Source: Flavobacteriales bacterium
Lineage (GTDB): Bacteria; Bacteroidota; Bacteroidia; Palsa-965
NCBI GenBank assembly: GCA_002737665.1
Contig: NSIF01000016.1
Span: forward strand, 1 to 36,352
DNA length: 36,352 bases
Reading direction: 5' to 3'
Part shown: positions 33,259 through 36,352 of the stretch, in pieces
Numbering within the stretch: the stretch's first letter is position 1
How the letters are laid out: each line of letters begins with the position of its first letter
Notes under the pieces: model-generated
Databases searched by the model: none
Seen by the model: only the letters and a program-made list of their open reading frames with translations
What the model was told of the DNA's origin: nothing
Program-made: the position numbers and the translations under genes

Positions 33259-34404
33259 ATGAAATTTATTGTATCCAGTTCCTCTCTCCTAAAGCAAATT
33301 CAAATGTTAAGTGGCGTATTGAATTCTAACAATACATTACCTATTCTTGATAATTTTCTTTTTGAAGTAAATAAGGGATCGCTAACCATATCAGCATCAG
33401 ATTTGGAAACAACAGTATCTACTCAATTAAATATTGAATCGAAAGATGCTGGAATAGTTGCAGTTCCTGCGAAGCTATTGATAGACACACTCAAAACTTT
33501 TCCTGAACAGCCATTGACATTTTCTATATCGGAAAAATTATTTGCTATTGAGATATTATCTGATTATGGTAAATATAAAATTACTGGTCAGAATGGAAAT
33601 GAGTTTCCCAAAGCACCTGTTGTAGATGGTGGTTCTTCTATCGATATCGATGCTGCTGTATTGAATCGTGCAATTTCAAAAACATTATTTGCTGCTGGTA
33701 ACGATGAACTTCGTCCTGTGATGTCTGGTGTGTTTATTCAGTTCTCGCCAGAAGGTGCAACATTTGTTGCAACAGATGCACACAAATTAGTTCGTTATCG
33801 TCGAAGTGATGTGAAATCGAAAGGAAATGCAGCGTTTATTTTACCACGCAAACCTTTAAATCTTTTAAAAAATATACTTGGTGGAATTGAAGGAATTGTA
33901 CGCGTTGAATACAATGCTACCAATTCTCGCTTTTCATGGGGTATTGCTCCAGATGGAACAATTGGATCAACATTAATTTGTCGCCTTATTGATGGCAAAT
34001 ACCCAAACTACGAAGCTGTTATTCCAAAAAATAATCCGAATAAACTTACTGTTGACGCTGCTGCACTACTTGGAAGCATTCGCAGAGTATCCATTTATGC
34101 TAGTAAAACAACGCACCAAGTAAGACTAAAAATAACAGGTAGTGAACTAAATATTTCGGCCGAAGATATTGATTTCTCCAATGAAGCTAATGAGCGTTTA
34201 ACTTGCTCCTACGTTGGAGAAGATATGGAAATTGGGTTTAACTCAAAATTTTTAGCGGAAATGCTTTCTAACATTGGCAGCGACGAGGCCCTGATTGAAA
34301 TGTCAGCACCAAGTAGAGCTGGTATTCTTATTCCTTCAAATAACGGAAAAGATGGTGAAGACACATTGATGTTAGTTATGCCTGTTATGCTTAATAATGT
34401 ATAA
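33259..34404 (+). CDS. dnaN: DNA polymerase III beta subunit (sliding clamp)
   Basis: A 381-residue protein with the three-domain clamp pattern: MKFIVSSSSLLKQIQMLSGVLNSNNTLPILDNFLFEV, SASDLETTVSTQL, FAAGNDELRPVMSGVFIQF, FVATDAHKLVRYRR, and GFNSKFLAEMLSNIGSDEALIEMSAPSRAGILIP, ending LMLVMPVMLNNV with the usual MP(V/M)(R/M)(L) clamp terminus. It tethers the replicative polymerase to DNA. The gene is monocistronic here, with its own promoter and a strong terminator, and it is not beside dnaA or recF in this window. Confidence 0.97.
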   Translation: MKFIVSSSSLLKQIQMLSGVLNSNNTLPILDNFLFEVNKGSLTISASDLETTVSTQLNIESKDAGIVAVPAKLLIDTLKTFPEQPLTFSISEKLFAIEILSDYGKYKITGQNGNEFPKAPVVDGGSSIDIDAAVLNRAISKTLFAAGNDELRPVMSGVFIQFSPEGATFVATDAHKLVRYRRSDVKSKGNAAFILPRKPLNLLKNILGGIEGIVRVEYNATNSRFSWGIAPDGTIGSTLICRLIDGKYPNYEAVIPKNNPNKLTVDAAALLGSIRRVSIYASKTTHQVRLKITGSELNISAEDIDFSNEANERLTCSYVGEDMEIGFNSKFLAEMLSNIGSDEALIEMSAPSRAGILIPSNNGKDGEDTLMLVMPVMLNNV

Positions 34405-34427
34405 AGATTCCAATGTGATGTGGAAAG

Positions 34428-34459
34428 GAGTTGACTCGAAAGAGCAACTCTTTTTTTTT
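34428..34459 (+). terminator. Intrinsic terminator of dnaN
   Basis: GAGTTG-a-CTC-gaaa-GAG-CAACTC forms a 9-bp stem with a single bulged A and a GAAA loop, followed directly by nine T. It lies 24 bp after the dnaN stop. Confidence 0.9.
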
Positions 34460-34486
34460 AATGTTCCACGAATAACATAAAAAATT

Positions 34487-34906
34487 ATGGGGAAAAATGA
34501 ATCACAACCAGACTTCACAAAAAATTTAGTAAAAAGGTTCTTGGCCTCTATCCAACATGCGCTTAAAGGAATTAAAATTGGACTTGTAAAAGAGTTGAAC
34601 ATGAAAATCCATCTTGTTGCAACAATAATTGTGATAGGAGCGGGTTTTATTTTAAAAATCTCAACTACAGAATGGATCATACTTGTTTTGTGTATTGGAT
34701 TTGTTTTTTCTGCTGAGTTATTAAATACTGCCGTAGAATTAATAGCAGACTTTATTTCACCAGCACAACACCCTGATATTGGAAAAATAAAAGACATTGC
34801 TGCTGGGGCTGTATTAATTGCAGCAATCGTCTCTGTAATTACAGGTATTCTAATCTTTTGGCCTTACCTGAAAATGTATTTTACTATTAGCGTTTATACC
34901 GAATAA
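34487..34906 (+). CDS. dgkA: Diacylglycerol/undecaprenol kinase family protein
   Basis: A 139-residue integral membrane protein with an N-terminal amphipathic part (FLASIQHALKGIKIGLVKELNMKIHLVAT), three membrane helices and the catalytic signature VFSAELLNTAVELIADFI, then KIKDIAAGAVLIAAI. The glutamate in AELLNTAVE and the KDxAAGAVL stretch are the active-site markers of the DgkA family. In Bacteroidota and Gram-positive bacteria members often phosphorylate undecaprenol to recycle the lipid carrier of cell-wall and glycan synthesis, whereas the Enterobacteria enzyme uses diacylglycerol; which applies here is not decidable. Confidence 0.9.
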   Translation: MGKNESQPDFTKNLVKRFLASIQHALKGIKIGLVKELNMKIHLVATIIVIGAGFILKISTTEWIILVLCIGFVFSAELLNTAVELIADFISPAQHPDIGKIKDIAAGAVLIAAIVSVITGILIFWPYLKMYFTISVYTE

Positions 34907-34928
34907 GAATTTGTTGGATTGGGTGATG

Positions 34929-35291
34929 CTAATAATTACCAATCGACAACATCACCAAAGTACAAGCATTCAGCACCTCGATTCCTTTTTCCTCGGCCAT
35001 CTTTTCAAAAGATTGATTTTCTGTACCTGGATTAAATATAATTCGTTTCGGCATTAACGAAAAAATAAAATCGTAATACTCCGGTTGATTTTTGGGGCCA
35101 ATATACAACGTTATGGTATCTACATTTTCAATTGGAGGAGTTCCAATTTGGATTTTCACTCCATTAATTTCACCTGCTTTCAGACCAATCGCTACCACTT
35201 CTTCCTCATGCTGTAACAATGACAAAACAGCGCGATAGCTATATCGATCAGGATTTTCTGAAGCACCAAGAACTAATGTTTTTCGTTTCAT
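34929..35291 (-). CDS. CoA-binding domain protein (YccU-like)
   Basis: A 120-residue single-domain Rossmann protein: RKTLVLGASENPDRYSYRAVLSLLQHEEEVVAIGLKAGEINGVKIQIGTPPIENVDTITLYIGPKNQPEYYDFIFSLMPKRIIFNPGTENQ. The GASENPDRYSYRA opening and the PKRIIFNPGTEN motif identify the CoA_binding_2 family, related to the CoA-binding part of succinyl-CoA synthetase. The function of the stand-alone form is unknown. Its ATG overlaps the stop of the MFS gene by 4 bp, so the two are coupled. It converges on the dgkA gene. Confidence 0.85.
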   Translation of the reverse strand: MKRKTLVLGASENPDRYSYRAVLSLLQHEEEVVAIGLKAGEINGVKIQIGTPPIENVDTITLYIGPKNQPEYYDFIFSLMPKRIIFNPGTENQSFEKMAEEKGIEVLNACTLVMLSIGNY

Positions 35292-36352
35292 TTTTCAATA
35301 TAATCTAAATCCACACCAAAGGTATCACGCAAGTGGTATAAAGCCACAAAACCAATAGAGATAAAAATCCCCCCCGTAATAAGTGTTGCCGTAATTTTAT
35401 CATGAAAGCACAAAGTAACCATGCTCAATACAAATGAAATAAGTATCGTTGAGCCACGAACAAAATTTGGTGCGGTAGTCGTTGCGGTAGCCCTGATGTT
35501 TGTTCCAAACGATTCGGCTGCTGTACTCATAAAAACTGCCCAATAACCAGTAGCAACACCACCGAAAATAATAACAGCATAAAACATAAACACTGAAATT
35601 CCACCAAGTAAAAAATACAATGCAACGGCTAATGTTGTCCACACTAAATATATTCCCAGTGTTTTTTTTCTGCTTCTCAATAATTGAGATAGCAATCCCG
35701 ATGTTAAGTCGCCACAAGTTATTCCCATGTAAGCAAACATAATGGCTTTGCCTCCGGTAATTGCCCCTTTAGGTAAGCCAAGTTCTACACTAAATTCGGG
35801 TGCAAAAAAGACCAGCGTTCCGATAAAATACCATACAGGCACAGTGACGAAAATAATACTTAAATATTTTTTTAATCGAATTCTGTTTTTAAAAATCAAA
35901 AAGAAATTACCTCTGGATACACTTTCATGTTTAATGCCAGTAAATAAGCCAGATTCATATACACCAATACGAAGTAATAGCAAGCCAAATCCCATTGCGC
36001 CACCGATGTAATAAGAATGACGCCAATTATCAACTACCTCGGCCGTATAACCAGCCACCACCGCACCAAAAACACCAACAGTAGCAACTATCATTGTTCC
36101 ATAGCCACGTTTTTCTTTCGACATGGATTCACTCACAAGGGTAATTCCAGCACCTAATTCTCCGGCAAGACCGAATCCGGAAAAAAAGCGAAGAAAAGAA
36201 TAGGCACCCGTTGTAGTAACCATACCATTCAAGATATTTGCAATAGAATAAAGAATAATAGAACCGAACAAAACAGAAAGTCGCCCTCTTTTATCGCCAA
36301 TCATACCCCAGATAATTCCACCAAGCAACATACCTGCCATTTGCCAGTTCAG
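35288..36352 (-). CDS. MFS transporter, truncated by the window edge
   Basis: The frame runs on without a stop to base 36352, so the N-terminus lies outside the window; the track's Met at 36340 is internal. The visible 354 residues have about ten membrane helices. GGIIWGMIGDKRGRLSVLFGS is the loop 2-3 motif A of the major facilitator superfamily (GDxxGRR type), and FLRFFSGFGLAGELGAGITLVSE fits helix 4/5 of sugar or organic-acid porters. The substrate cannot be told. A G7 run (minus strand, 35370-35376) lies near the 3' end at ITGGIFISIG. It is coupled to the CoA-binding gene. Confidence 0.85.
   Translation of the reverse strand: MNWQMAGMLLGGIIWGMIGDKRGRLSVLFGSIILYSIANILNGMVTTTGAYSFLRFFSGFGLAGELGAGITLVSESMSKEKRGYGTMIVATVGVFGAVVAGYTAEVVDNWRHSYYIGGAMGFGLLLLRIGVYESGLFTGIKHESVSRGNFFLIFKNRIRLKKYLSIIFVTVPVWYFIGTLVFFAPEFSVELGLPKGAITGGKAIMFAYMGITCGDLTSGLLSQLLRSRKKTLGIYLVWTTLAVALYFLLGGISVFMFYAVIIFGGVATGYWAVFMSTAAESFGTNIRATATTTAPNFVRGSTILISFVLSMVTLCFHDKITATLITGGIFISIGFVALYHLRDTFGVDLDYIEK

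Noticed and set aside
34921-34976. GGTGATG/CATCACC inverted repeat at the dgkA/CoA-binding junction
   Set aside because: Only 7 bp, with the spacer and right arm lying within the 3' coding end; not a credible terminator.

Overview
The window comes from an AT-rich (roughly mid-30s % GC by eye) member of the Bacteroidota, probably a gliding, type IX secretion-competent lineage. The evidence is gldF and gldG homologues, a protein ending in a T9SS type A sorting domain, and several genes preceded by the Bacteroidota -7 promoter box TAnnTTTG. No rRNA, tRNA, CRISPR array or complete insertion sequence was seen.

Layout. (1) 1-4.8 kb: the end of a YihY/BrkB membrane protein, a TylF-like methyltransferase, and a 1066-residue M1 metallopeptidase whose C-terminal third looks like an outer-membrane beta-barrel and contains a G8 tract. 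A 20-bp inverted repeat follows it. (2) 4.8-16.05 kb: a surface-glycan locus built around nonulosonic (sialic/legionaminic-like) acid. It holds a NeuB-type synthase, a GNAT/TIM-barrel fusion, a CBS/DegT aminotransferase fusion, a NeuA-type CMP-sugar synthetase, a class III aminotransferase with an 18-bp tandem-repeat insertion, two methyltransferases, an SDR, a sialyltransferase-like glycosyltransferase and a Wzx-type flippase. The genes form a plausible make, activate, transfer and export set, but no 4,6-dehydratase or hydrolysing 2-epimerase is present here. (3) 16.1-18.1 kb: a T9SS cargo gene, a repeated promoter/leader element, a tspO pseudogene with two in-frame stops, and a repeat-like intergenic block. 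(4) 18.1-24.0 kb: an AsmA-like protein; a flavin reductase, a photolyase C-terminal remnant and a CIA30 protein, apparently a decayed operon; a SpoIIE-type phosphatase; and the second copy of the repeated element. (5) 24.0-29.1 kb: a second M1 aminopeptidase, then lysC-lysA for lysine/diaminopimelate synthesis. (6) 29.3-34.9 kb: gldF-gldG-DUF4340 with a small four-helix-bundle gene remnant between gldF and gldG, then dnaN with a clear terminator, and a diacylglycerol kinase family gene. (7) 34.9-36.35 kb: a CoA-binding protein and an MFS transporter cut by the window edge.

The most interesting parts are the unusual domain fusions of the nonulosonate locus, the peptidase-barrel fusion with its G8 tract, the bipartite repeat that carries a promoter box, the decay of tspO and the photolyase gene, and a group of genes whose -7 box lies only 5-7 nt from the start codon. 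All family names rest on reading the translations by eye; no database search was run.
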